Source of the DNA: Gemmatimonadota bacterium
GTDB lineage: Bacteria; Gemmatimonadota; Gemmatimonadetes; Longimicrobiales; Longimicrobiaceae
Direction of reading: 5' to 3'
DNA length: 5,318 nucleotides
Assembly (NCBI GenBank): GCA_019240375.1
Contig: JAFAYN010000291.1
Location: 1-5,318, forward strand
Shown piece after piece: positions 1 through 5,318 of the stretch. Each line of letters opens with the position of its first letter. Position 1 is the first letter of the stretch. The notes under the pieces are model-generated. The model ran no database searches and was not told where the DNA came from. It worked only from the letters and a program-made list of their open reading frames with translations. Both the position numbers and the translations under genes were made by a program.

Positions 1-31
1 CATTTCCGCCACTTACAGGCCACAACGGGAT

Positions 32-802
32 TCAGCGAGCCAGCACGGGGCCGCGCGGGGCAATGGGGAGGACGCGGAGGGTCTGCAGCACCAGCCCGGC
101 GACGCGGCGGTACGCGCCGTCGAAGTGGTGCCCGCCGGGGAGCGCGAAGACCCGGATCCCCGTCCCGCGCAGCTGCGGGCACGAGACCTGGGTCGCCCCG
201 TCGCGCACCCCGTAGATGCAGGTCACCGGGAAGCCGGCGAGCCGCCGCACCTCGGGGACGGTGAGGAAGCGGGTCGGGCGGCGCCACTTCACCCAGTCGG
301 TGGGGTGGAAGCGGAAGGCCGCGTCCCGCCCGATCGCCACCAGCGACACCCCCACGATCCGCGAGCGCACCTCCGGGCGGAGCCGGTTGACCAGGAAGGG
401 GAGCGCGTCCGCCCCGAACGAGTACCCCACCAGCAGGAAGCGCCGCTTGTGCCAGGCCGCGCCGTACCGGTCCAGGATCCGCTGCAGGTCGGCCGCGGCC
501 TCGTCCGGGGTGCGGCCGCGCCAGTAGTAGCGCAGCGAGTTCCACCCCACCGCAGGGATCCCGGCGCGGGCCAGCTCGTGGCCGATGCGCCGGTCAAGGA
601 AGCCCCACCCGCCGTCACCGGTCAGCATCACCGCCATCACGTCGTGCGCCTCCCCCGTCCCCGCGCGCACCTCCACCAGCGGGAGGTCGTCGAGCCCCGG
701 CCTCCCCTCCCCCGCGAGCATCCCGCCCCGGAGGTAGTCGACCCCCGCGAAGCAGGTCGTCACCAGCAGCGCGAACCAGAGCGCCAGGGTGCGCCCCGGC
801 AT
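32..802 (-). CDS. acvB: VirJ/AcvB-family serine hydrolase, probable aminoacyl-phosphatidylglycerol hydrolase
   Basis: Predicted 256-residue alpha/beta hydrolase of the VirJ/AcvB family. AcvB of Agrobacterium and AtvA of Rhizobium are known to act on lysyl-phosphatidylglycerol in the periplasm, and a comparable hydrolase follows the alanyl-PG synthase in Pseudomonas. A hydrophobic stretch at residues 5-21 looks like a signal peptide or anchor; Cys17 lacks a good lipobox. Family motifs are TGDGGW (61-66), SLRYYWRGRTPDEAAADL (89-106) and the nucleophile elbow G126-Y-S128-F-G130. Asp201 (GVRDG) and His225/His226 (GGHHF) are the likely remaining triad members. There is one VirJ domain, not the longer two-part AcvB form. 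The ATG at 802 lies 26 bases after the mprF stop, with GGGGA just upstream, so co-transcription is likely. This matches the lpiA-atvA gene order known from rhizobia. Whether the substrate is lysyl- or alanyl-PG cannot be read from the sequence. Confidence 0.88.
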   Translation of the reverse strand: MPGRTLALWFALLVTTCFAGVDYLRGGMLAGEGRPGLDDLPLVEVRAGTGEAHDVMAVMLTGDGGWGFLDRRIGHELARAGIPAVGWNSLRYYWRGRTPDEAAADLQRILDRYGAAWHKRRFLLVGYSFGADALPFLVNRLRPEVRSRIVGVSLVAIGRDAAFRFHPTDWVKWRRPTRFLTVPEVRRLAGFPVTCIYGVRDGATQVSCPQLRGTGIRVFALPGGHHFDGAYRRVAGLVLQTLRVLPIAPRGPVLAR

Positions 803-828
803 CGTCCCCGCCGGCCCGGAACCCGGCC

Positions 829-3417
829 TCACCGGAAGATCCGCCGGTATCCGCCCGCGATCAGCGCCGAAACGTCGGCGAGCACCCGGGGGAGCGAGAG
901 GCCGCCGGGGTAGGCCAGGTAGCGCGGCTCCCACACCGGGTGGAACTTTTCCTTGTAGTGGCGCAGCCCCTGGAAGTTGTAGAACGACTCCCCGCGCTGG
1001 TACAGGTAGTGGCCGACGCGCGTCCAGGTGGGGGCGATGGAGGAGATCTCCAGCCCCGAGAGCGGGGCCACCCCCAGGTTGAAGCGCTGGTACCCCTCGG
1101 CCTTCCCCCACAGCATCAGCTGGAGGAAGAGGGCCTCCATCACGTTCTTCTGCGCGGTGTGCCGGAAGCGCATCAGGTCCACCGAAAGCTCCACCCGGTC
1201 CGCCCCCGGCCACACCGAGGCGAAGGCGGTGATCTGCCCCTCCTCCTCCACCACGGCCACCGGGAAGCGCTCCAGCGAGCCGGGGTCGAAGAAGCCGAGC
1301 GAGAACCCCTTCTCGGACGCCTCCTTGTGCTTCAGCCAGTCGTCCGACACCTCGCGCAGGTCGGGGAGGATCCCCCGAACGCACTCCGCCGGGACGATGC
1401 GGAAGGTGGCGCCGCTCTTGTTGAAGCGGTTGAGCACCAGCCGGAACGGCTTCCGGTCGGCTCCGTCCAGCGAGAAGTCGGCGAGCGGGACGAACGCCTC
1501 CTCCCCCAGCTTCACGAAGGTGAGCCCGAAGTCCGCGTACAGGTGCAGCCGCTCCTTGGTCACCTGGTAGAAGACCGGCTCCCCGCCGAAGTCGTCGCAC
1601 CGCTCCAGGAAGGCGCGGATCAGCTCCGGGGCGTGCTCCGCCGGCCCCACCGGGTCGCCCATCACCACCCAGGTCTTCCCCTGCACCCCGTACATCAGGA
1701 AGGCGTCGCCCGTCTCGTCGAACAGGAGCGTCTTGTCGCGCAGGTACGCCAGGTACGGGACGGTGGAGTGCTGCGCCGCGATGATCCGCCCCGCCCGGGC
1801 GAGGTCCTCCTCGGAGGGGAGCACGATCTCCGGGGGCGCCGGGCGGAGGAGGCGCACCACCCCGAACGCGAGGATCGCCATGGTCGCGCCCACCGAGGCA
1901 CGCAGGAAGCGGGGCGCGCTCTGCAGCAGGGCGAAGCGCCACCACAGGTCGCTGGAGTACTCCACGTGCTTGAAGGCGAAGAATCCCAGCCAGATGGACG
2001 CCCCCACCACCGCCAGCACCGCCGCCATCCACCCCGGGGAGAAGCGCGTTTCCCAGAAGGCAGCCTTGCGGTCGAACTCGCCCCGGCTGGGGATCAGCGC
2101 GGCCAGCACGGCGGCCAGCAGGATCGCCTCCTCGTAGTCGCCGCCCTTGAGGAGCGAGGCGGCGATCCCGATCGCCAGCCCGATCACCGCCAGGTAGTAG
2201 GCGATGTCCAGCCGGCGCGAGATCCCGTTGGAGACCAGGAGGAGTCCCACCCCCACCACGCTCCCCAGGAAGTGCGACGTTTCGGTTACGGCGAGGGGGA
2301 AGTACTGGTACAGCCAGGTGAGCCGGCCGCGCTCGGCGGGAGTGGCACCCGAGAACAGGAGGAGCGCCCCTGCCAGGAAGGTGAACACCGCCAGCACCTT
2401 GGGGGCCAGCTCGCCGGTGAGCGCGCCGAACACCCCGCCCCACCGGGTGATGTGGTGGCGGCGCAGGCGGATCTCGTCGCCCACCAGGATCCCCAGCGCG
2501 ACGACCAGCGGGAGCAGGTAGTAGAAGATCCGGTACAGCACCAGCGACGACAGGACCTGCTCGGCGGGCATGTACGGCCGGAGCATGACCATCATCGTCC
2601 CCTCGAACACCCCCAGCCCGCCCGGGACGTGGCTGATCAGCCCCAGGATCTGCGCCGCGAGGAAGGCGCTCAGCAGCTCCGAGAAGGTGAGCCGCGAGGG
2701 GGGGAGGAGCGAGTAGAAGATCCCCGTCGCCAGCGCCCAGTCCACGGTGGAAAGGAGGAACTGCCCCAGCACCACCTTCAGCGGGGGGAGGGGGATCTCG
2801 AACTTCCAGATCCGGATCGGGTCCCGGCGCACCCCCGCCGCCACCGCGTAGGCCAGCGCGGTGAGGAAGAGGAGGACGCCCGTGGGACGGACCAGCCACG
2901 CCCCGGGAAGGGTCATCAGCACCGGGTGCGGGTCGATGGCCAGGCTCCACCCGCCCAGCACCAGCAGCCCCAGCCAGAAGGTGCTGAAGTAGATCAGGAC
3001 GATCTGCGACAGCTCGCCCGGAGTGAGCCCCCAGCGGGAGTAGAAGCGGTAGCGGACCGAGGTCCCGGTGATCAGCGCGAAGCCGATGTTGTTGCTGACC
3101 GCGTACCCGGTGAAGGAGGCGAGCGCCACCTTCCACTGCGAGATCCGCTTCCCGATGTAGATGAACCCCAGCAGGTCGAACCCGGTGAGGACGATGTAGT
3201 TCAGCGCCGTGATGACGAAGGCCGCCAGGAGCTGCCACGGCGGAAGGGAGCGGAGCGCTTCCGTCACCTGCCGGTAGCGGACCGTCCGTAATTCCCGGTG
3301 CAGCACCCAGAGTGCCGCCGCGAGCAGCAGGGCGCCCAGGAGCGGAGAGACCCAGCGCCAGATCCCCTCGTGCTGCGGCCGCTCAATGGCGATCCGGTTC
3401 TCGTCGGGGGCGCTCAA
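829..3417 (-). CDS. mprF: MprF/LpiA aminoacyl-phosphatidylglycerol synthase and flippase
   Basis: Bifunctional membrane enzyme. It transfers lysine or alanine from aminoacyl-tRNA to phosphatidylglycerol and moves the product to the outer leaflet, lowering negative surface charge and raising tolerance to cationic peptides and acid. From the TTG at 3417 the protein is 862 residues, a usual MprF length. Residues about 22-523 contain roughly 13-14 hydrophobic segments and the flippase motif SHVPGGLGVFEG (262-273). The cytosolic DUF2156 synthase domain runs from about 530 to 862, with GDAFLMYGVQGK (570-581), VVMGDPVG (584-591), FNLGVAPLSG (779-788) and NFQGLRHYKEKFHP (814-827). The domain looks intact, with no frameshift. 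The start is uncertain: there is no in-frame ATG near the conserved region. A GTG at 3549 (906 residues) and a TTG at 3492 are also possible, but the added 44 residues resemble no MprF sequence. It is the first gene of an operon with the downstream hydrolase. Amino-acid specificity is unresolved. Confidence 0.93.
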   Translation of the reverse strand: MSAPDENRIAIERPQHEGIWRWVSPLLGALLLAAALWVLHRELRTVRYRQVTEALRSLPPWQLLAAFVITALNYIVLTGFDLLGFIYIGKRISQWKVALASFTGYAVSNNIGFALITGTSVRYRFYSRWGLTPGELSQIVLIYFSTFWLGLLVLGGWSLAIDPHPVLMTLPGAWLVRPTGVLLFLTALAYAVAAGVRRDPIRIWKFEIPLPPLKVVLGQFLLSTVDWALATGIFYSLLPPSRLTFSELLSAFLAAQILGLISHVPGGLGVFEGTMMVMLRPYMPAEQVLSSLVLYRIFYYLLPLVVALGILVGDEIRLRRHHITRWGGVFGALTGELAPKVLAVFTFLAGALLLFSGATPAERGRLTWLYQYFPLAVTETSHFLGSVVGVGLLLVSNGISRRLDIAYYLAVIGLAIGIAASLLKGGDYEEAILLAAVLAALIPSRGEFDRKAAFWETRFSPGWMAAVLAVVGASIWLGFFAFKHVEYSSDLWWRFALLQSAPRFLRASVGATMAILAFGVVRLLRPAPPEIVLPSEEDLARAGRIIAAQHSTVPYLAYLRDKTLLFDETGDAFLMYGVQGKTWVVMGDPVGPAEHAPELIRAFLERCDDFGGEPVFYQVTKERLHLYADFGLTFVKLGEEAFVPLADFSLDGADRKPFRLVLNRFNKSGATFRIVPAECVRGILPDLREVSDDWLKHKEASEKGFSLGFFDPGSLERFPVAVVEEEGQITAFASVWPGADRVELSVDLMRFRHTAQKNVMEALFLQLMLWGKAEGYQRFNLGVAPLSGLEISSIAPTWTRVGHYLYQRGESFYNFQGLRHYKEKFHPVWEPRYLAYPGGLSLPRVLADVSALIAGGYRRIFR

Positions 3418-3461
3418 GGCAGGGATTCCGTCGATCTCGGAAGGGTCCGGTCGTGTGCCAT
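3414..3461 (-). other. Possible 15-codon leader ORF coupled to mprF
   Basis: A short ORF with an ATG at 3461 encodes MAHDRTLPRSTESLP. It is preceded by GAGGAG at 3470-3465, the best Shine-Dalgarno match upstream of mprF. Its TGA (3416-3414) overlaps the TTG at 3417-3415 that is the preferred mprF start, giving the arrangement TTGA. This would suit translational coupling. The ORF may instead be chance, or the ATG may be the true mprF start with an indel between it and the conserved region. No homology is recognised. Confidence 0.25.
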
Positions 3462-3508
3462 TCTCTCCTCGGTTGGGTCGGTCGAGGGTCAAGCTACGCT
3501 TCCATCCC

Positions 3509-3534
3509 GCGGGCGCGAAAGCCCACGCGCCCGC
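3509..3534. repeat. GC-rich inverted repeat (hairpin) in mprF leader
   Basis: GCGGGCGCG at 3509-3517 is perfectly complementary to CGCGCCCGC at 3526-3534, with an 8-base loop. All nine pairs are G-C. No T-tract follows on either strand, so it is not an intrinsic terminator. If mprF is transcribed from upstream of 3550, it would sit in the 5' leader. It could be an mRNA structure or an operator-like palindrome; short GC hairpins are also expected by chance at this base composition. Confidence 0.5.
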
Positions 3535-3595
3535 CCACCTCCGCTCCACGCAGGGTCCGGACCTCGGGGGCGTACCGGGAGCGGCGATCCGCTTG

Positions 3596-3622
3596 TTCTA
3601 CTCCGGATCCGCGCAGTGTTCC
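3596..3622 (-). promoter_or_regulatory. mprF: Weak ECF-sigma-like promoter match for mprF-acvB
   Basis: On the minus strand GGAAC (3622-3618) is followed, after 16 bases, by GTAGAA (3601-3596). A GGAAC -35 element at about this spacing is typical of ECF sigma promoters, but the -10 match is loose. It lies about 180 bases upstream of the preferred mprF start. No better sigma70 promoter was seen for the operon. Tentative. Confidence 0.2.
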
Positions 3623-3674
3623 ACAAAGGCGCCGACGACGGGATCGGCAGGCCGCGTGGCCACGGCGGCGCCAC

Positions 3675-3707
3675 GGCCGGGCTCCGCGAGGGGCCCGGCC
3701 CGTTTTT
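3675..3707 (+). terminator. Rho-independent terminator upstream of the lipid kinase gene
   Basis: An 11-bp stem pairs 3675-3685 with 3690-3700 (ten Watson-Crick pairs and one G-U) around a GCGA loop, a GNRA tetraloop. Two bases later comes TTTTT (3703-3707). The T-tract lies on the plus strand only, so it stops rightward transcription. No recognised plus-strand gene lies upstream within the window, since the neighbour mprF points away. It therefore ends either a leader or small RNA arising in the intergenic region, or antisense transcription coming out of mprF. Confidence 0.75.
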
Positions 3708-3712
3708 CGTCG

Positions 3713-3741
3713 TTGTCGGCGGCGCGCTCCCGCGATAGTAT
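3713..3741 (+). promoter_or_regulatory. Sigma70-like promoter for the lipid kinase gene
   Basis: TTGTCG (3713-3718) and TAGTAT (3736-3741) are separated by exactly 17 bases; each hexamer matches the sigma70 consensus at four of six positions. Transcription would begin near 3748, giving a leader of about 38 bases. It sits only six bases after the terminator T-tract, so the kinase promoter is insulated from upstream transcription. Confidence 0.5.
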
Positions 3742-3785
3742 CCGGGGCATCCACGGGCCGTCCTCCCACCCGCTCCCCCACTCCG

Positions 3786-4685
3786 ATGCCTCCCGCCCGC
3801 TTCTTCGTGGTCCTCAACCCCACCGCGGGGCGCGGCGCCGCCGCCCGCGCGCAGCGCGCCATCCGCTCCGTGCTGGACGGAGCCGGCGCGAGCTACGAGA
3901 TCGCGCTCACCCGCGGCCCCGGCGACGCCGTGGAGCTGGCCCGGGGCGCTGCCGAAGCCGGGTGGCCCGCGGTGGTGGCGGCGGGCGGGGACGGGACGGT
4001 GCACGAGGTGGCGAACGGGCTGCTGCGCGCCGCGGGCGAAGGGCCCACCGTGCCGATGGGGATCGTCCCGGTGGGGAGCGGCAACGACTTCGCCAAGCTG
4101 GTCGGCACTCCCATCACCCCGGAGGCTGCGGCGCGGCACCTCCTGGCGTCGGAGCCCCGGCAGGTGGACGTGGGGCGCGTGGGCGACCGCTTCTTCACCA
4201 ACGGAGTTGGGATCGGGCTGGACGCGCGGGTGGGGATCGAGGCGGGGAAGGTGCGCTGGGCGCGCGGGATCACCATCTACCTGGTGGCGCTGGCGAGGGT
4301 ACTGCGCGCCTTCCGCCCACCGCGAATGCGGGTGGTGATGGACGGGAGGGAGGTCGCGGACCGCCCCCTGACCCTGGTCACGGTGGCGAACGGGGGGTGC
4401 CACGGCGGGGGGTTCTGGATCTGCCCCGCGGCCCGCATCGACGACGGCGAGCTGGACGTGTGCGTCGCGGACGCGCTGACCACCGCGGGGATCCTCGGCT
4501 TCCTCCCCCGGGTGATGCGCGGGACGCACGTGGGGCGCCCGGGGGTGCACATGCACCGCGCCCGCAGCATCCGGGTGAGCAGCGCGGACCCGCTCCCCGT
4601 GCACGCGGACGGCGAGATCGTCTCCGAAGCGGCGCACGAGCTGGAGATCGAGCTGCTCCCGGGGCGCCTCACTGTGCTGGGGTAA
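3786..4685 (+). CDS. YegS/DgkB-type diacylglycerol kinase family lipid kinase
   Basis: A 299-residue soluble lipid kinase of the DAGK catalytic-domain family (YegS/BmrU/DgkB), the usual length. It probably uses ATP to phosphorylate diacylglycerol or a related lipid at the inner membrane surface, returning it to the phosphatidic-acid pool. Motifs in order are the N-terminal NPTAG loop (11-15), AAGGDGTVHEVANGLL (65-80), PVGSGNDFA (95-103), NGVGIGLDARV (139-149), CPAARIDDGELDV (213-225) and the catalytic-type D275-G-E277. No signal peptide or membrane segment is apparent. The ATG at 3786 is chosen because the NP-x-A-G strand begins within ten residues; the open frame further upstream runs through the terminator and is non-coding. 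The start has no Shine-Dalgarno sequence, since the preceding 25 bases are pyrimidine-rich. The gene is divergent from mprF-acvB. The lipid substrate cannot be determined from the sequence. Confidence 0.95.
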   Translation: MPPARFFVVLNPTAGRGAAARAQRAIRSVLDGAGASYEIALTRGPGDAVELARGAAEAGWPAVVAAGGDGTVHEVANGLLRAAGEGPTVPMGIVPVGSGNDFAKLVGTPITPEAAARHLLASEPRQVDVGRVGDRFFTNGVGIGLDARVGIEAGKVRWARGITIYLVALARVLRAFRPPRMRVVMDGREVADRPLTLVTVANGGCHGGGFWICPAARIDDGELDVCVADALTTAGILGFLPRVMRGTHVGRPGVHMHRARSIRVSSADPLPVHADGEIVSEAAHELEIELLPGRLTVLG

Positions 4686-5132
4686 TCACTCCGGCGCGTC
4701 GGGGTCCAGGCAGGGGATGCAGCGGCAGAGCTCGCGCAGGTATTTGAACGGGTAGATCCCGGTGTCGTGCCGGTCGCTCCAGTCGAAGCCGAGCGCGTAC
4801 CGCCCCACGTGCCGAACGGCGAGCGGGTGCACGTCGGCGGGGACGTACTCCGGGTTCAGCAGCGGGCGGCCGGTCATCTCCTCCACGCACCCCGCGCACG
4901 GGCAGCTCAGGCGCAGGTAGCGCGGCGTGTACTCGGACACGTGGCCGTCCTGCCAGCGGATGCGGAGTTGCGTCCCATCCTCGGTAGGACCGATCTCGAC
5001 CGGGGTGATCTGCTCGGGCTTCAGGGAGATCTTCTCTGCTCGGGTGGTGAATTCGCTCAGGTGCGTGAGGGAAGATCCTCGGCGGACCGGAGATCCACGC
5101 GCTCGTAGACGTCGCGCAGCGCCACGGAGCAA
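4686..5132 (-). CDS. DUF971 / GBBH-like N-terminal domain protein
   Basis: Small protein of the DUF971 family (gamma-butyrobetaine hydroxylase N-terminal-like fold), here standing alone without an oxygenase domain. The cellular role of stand-alone members is not settled. Numbered from TTG 5132 (148 residues), the domain spans about 34-141. C77-x-C79-x2-C82 (CPCAGC) corresponds to the zinc-binding cysteines of the family, and H122 (SDRHDTGIY) to its histidine ligand. A second C-x-C-x2-C (136-141) lies near the C-terminus. The start is doubtful. TTG 5132 is the only standard start codon before the domain, but it gives a 76-base overlap with the upstream Uma2 gene, and residues 1-24 look like out-of-frame Uma2 sequence. 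A CTG at 5060 (124 residues) overlaps the Uma2 stop as CTGA and fits the domain better. Neither has a clear ribosome site. The gene is probably co-transcribed and coupled with Uma2. Confidence 0.87.
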   Translation of the reverse strand: MLRGAARRLRARGSPVRRGSSLTHLSEFTTRAEKISLKPEQITPVEIGPTEDGTQLRIRWQDGHVSEYTPRYLRLSCPCAGCVEEMTGRPLLNPEYVPADVHPLAVRHVGRYALGFDWSDRHDTGIYPFKYLRELCRCIPCLDPDAPE

Positions 5133-5318
5133 TCGAGGGACGTCAACGAAAGCGAATCCTGGAGGTCGCTGAACTCGGTGAGCACCCAGTGCTCACCCTG
5201 CCGCGCGTAGTGCTCGACCCTCACCTTGTCCTGCGCGACCAGCACGTACTCCTGGAGGGAGTCGAGCCGGCGGTAGTGCGCAAACTTCTCCCCGCGGTCG
5301 TACCCCTCGGTCGACTCG
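5057..5318 (-). CDS. Uma2-family (DUF820) PD-(D/E)XK nuclease-like protein, C-terminal part
   Basis: The last 86 residues of an Uma2-family protein; the N-terminal half lies beyond the right edge of the window. The visible part begins just after the usual SPST-type strand, with ESTEGYDRGEKFAHYRR and then LDSLQEYVLVAQD, a segment highly typical of the family. The conserved E-K of GEKF is present in the nuclease-like core. The tail HWVLTEFSDLQDSLSLTSL continues the family beta-rich C-terminus, and translation ends at TGA 5059-5057. Family members resemble restriction endonucleases in fold, but their biological role is largely unknown, and many genomes with expanded sets carry dozens. Downstream, the DUF971 gene overlaps its 3' end, so the two are probably one transcript. 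Completeness and catalytic residues of the N-terminal half cannot be judged here. Confidence 0.9.
   Translation of the reverse strand, partial: ESTEGYDRGEKFAHYRRLDSLQEYVLVAQDKVRVEHYARQGEHWVLTEFSDLQDSLSLTSLDCSVALRDVYERVDLRSAEDLPSRT

Larger units (their letters stand above)
3418..3785. other. Divergent intergenic region between mprF and the lipid kinase gene
   Basis: This 368-base region separates the two divergently transcribed lipid genes. It holds the possible mprF leader ORF, a 9-bp GC-rich inverted repeat (3509-3534), a weak ECF-like promoter match on the minus strand (3596-3622), a plus-strand intrinsic terminator (3675-3707) and a sigma70-like promoter for the kinase (3713-3741). No tRNA, CRISPR repeat or convincing additional protein gene is visible. 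If mprF starts at GTG 3549, bases 3418-3549 would instead be coding. Confidence 0.7.

Noticed and set aside
1..31. Possible terminator after acvB.
   Set aside because: The 31 bases beyond the stop show no stem-loop with a T-tract; the window ends too soon to decide.
803..3238. The acvB reading frame stays open for over 2.4 kb upstream, through mprF, giving an apparent 1068-residue protein.
   Set aside because: The extension is Pro/Gly/Arg/His-rich, low-complexity translation typical of an off-frame in GC-rich DNA, and mprF in the other frame has clear family motifs throughout. The real gene starts at ATG 802.
940..3291. Long plus-strand open frame antisense to mprF (about 783 codons).
   Set aside because: It is His/Gln/Arg/Glu-rich antisense translation without recognisable motifs, explained by the codon bias of mprF on the opposite strand.
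3487..3492. TTGACC on the minus strand as a -35 box for mprF.
   Set aside because: No acceptable -10 hexamer lies 16-18 bases downstream, where the sequence is the purine-rich ribosome site region.
3509..3534. Inverted repeat considered as an intrinsic terminator.
   Set aside because: No run of T follows the stem on either strand.
3312..3785. N-terminal extension of the lipid kinase frame upstream of ATG 3786.
   Set aside because: It would cross the intrinsic terminator and the promoter and add arginine-rich sequence not found in the family; the kinase fold starts right after ATG 3786.
1..5318. Searched for CRISPR arrays, tRNA/rRNA genes, insertion sequences, integrase or phage genes and long direct repeats.
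   Set aside because: None was seen by eye; the genes look like ordinary chromosomal content with uniform composition.

Overview
This is a GC-rich window (about 70% G+C by eye) holding five genes, one of them cut by the window edge. All genes read as ordinary bacterial chromosome. The base composition, the lack of strong Shine-Dalgarno sites, and an Uma2-family gene with a long, well-conserved C-terminal half suggest a high-GC environmental lineage. The Uma2 and DUF971 sequences resemble those I associate with Gemmatimonadota (Longimicrobium-like), but this placement is inference and was not tested by a search.

Layout. Positions 32-3417 (minus strand) hold a two-gene operon. The first gene encodes an MprF/LpiA-type aminoacyl-phosphatidylglycerol synthase/flippase. 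Twenty-six bases downstream comes a VirJ/AcvB-type serine hydrolase, a family whose studied members hydrolyse lysyl- or alanyl-phosphatidylglycerol. Positions 3418-3785 are a 368-base divergent intergenic region. It holds a GC-rich inverted repeat, a strong plus-strand intrinsic terminator, and a sigma70-like promoter just after that terminator. Positions 3786-4685 (plus strand) encode a YegS/DgkB-type lipid kinase. Positions 4686 to 5060 or 5132 (minus strand) encode a DUF971 (gamma-butyrobetaine hydroxylase N-terminal-like) zinc-binding protein whose stop codon directly abuts that of the kinase. Positions 5057-5318 (minus strand) hold the C-terminal part of an Uma2-family nuclease-like protein that overlaps the DUF971 gene.

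How the genes fit together. Four of the five products have recognisable roles or folds. Three act on membrane lipid: MprF adds an amino acid to phosphatidylglycerol and flips the product, AcvB probably removes the amino acid on the outer face, and the lipid kinase would return diacylglycerol to phosphatidic acid, the precursor of phosphatidylglycerol. The first two form a convincing synthesis/turnover pair. Linking the divergent kinase to them is inference. The DUF971/Uma2 pair is a separate transcription unit with no evident lipid link.

I found no clearly novel system. The points most worth a second look are the orphan terminator/promoter tandem between mprF and the kinase gene, the uncertain mprF start with a small overlapping leader ORF, and a visible internal duplication in the DUF971 protein that gives it two C-x-C-x2-C motifs.
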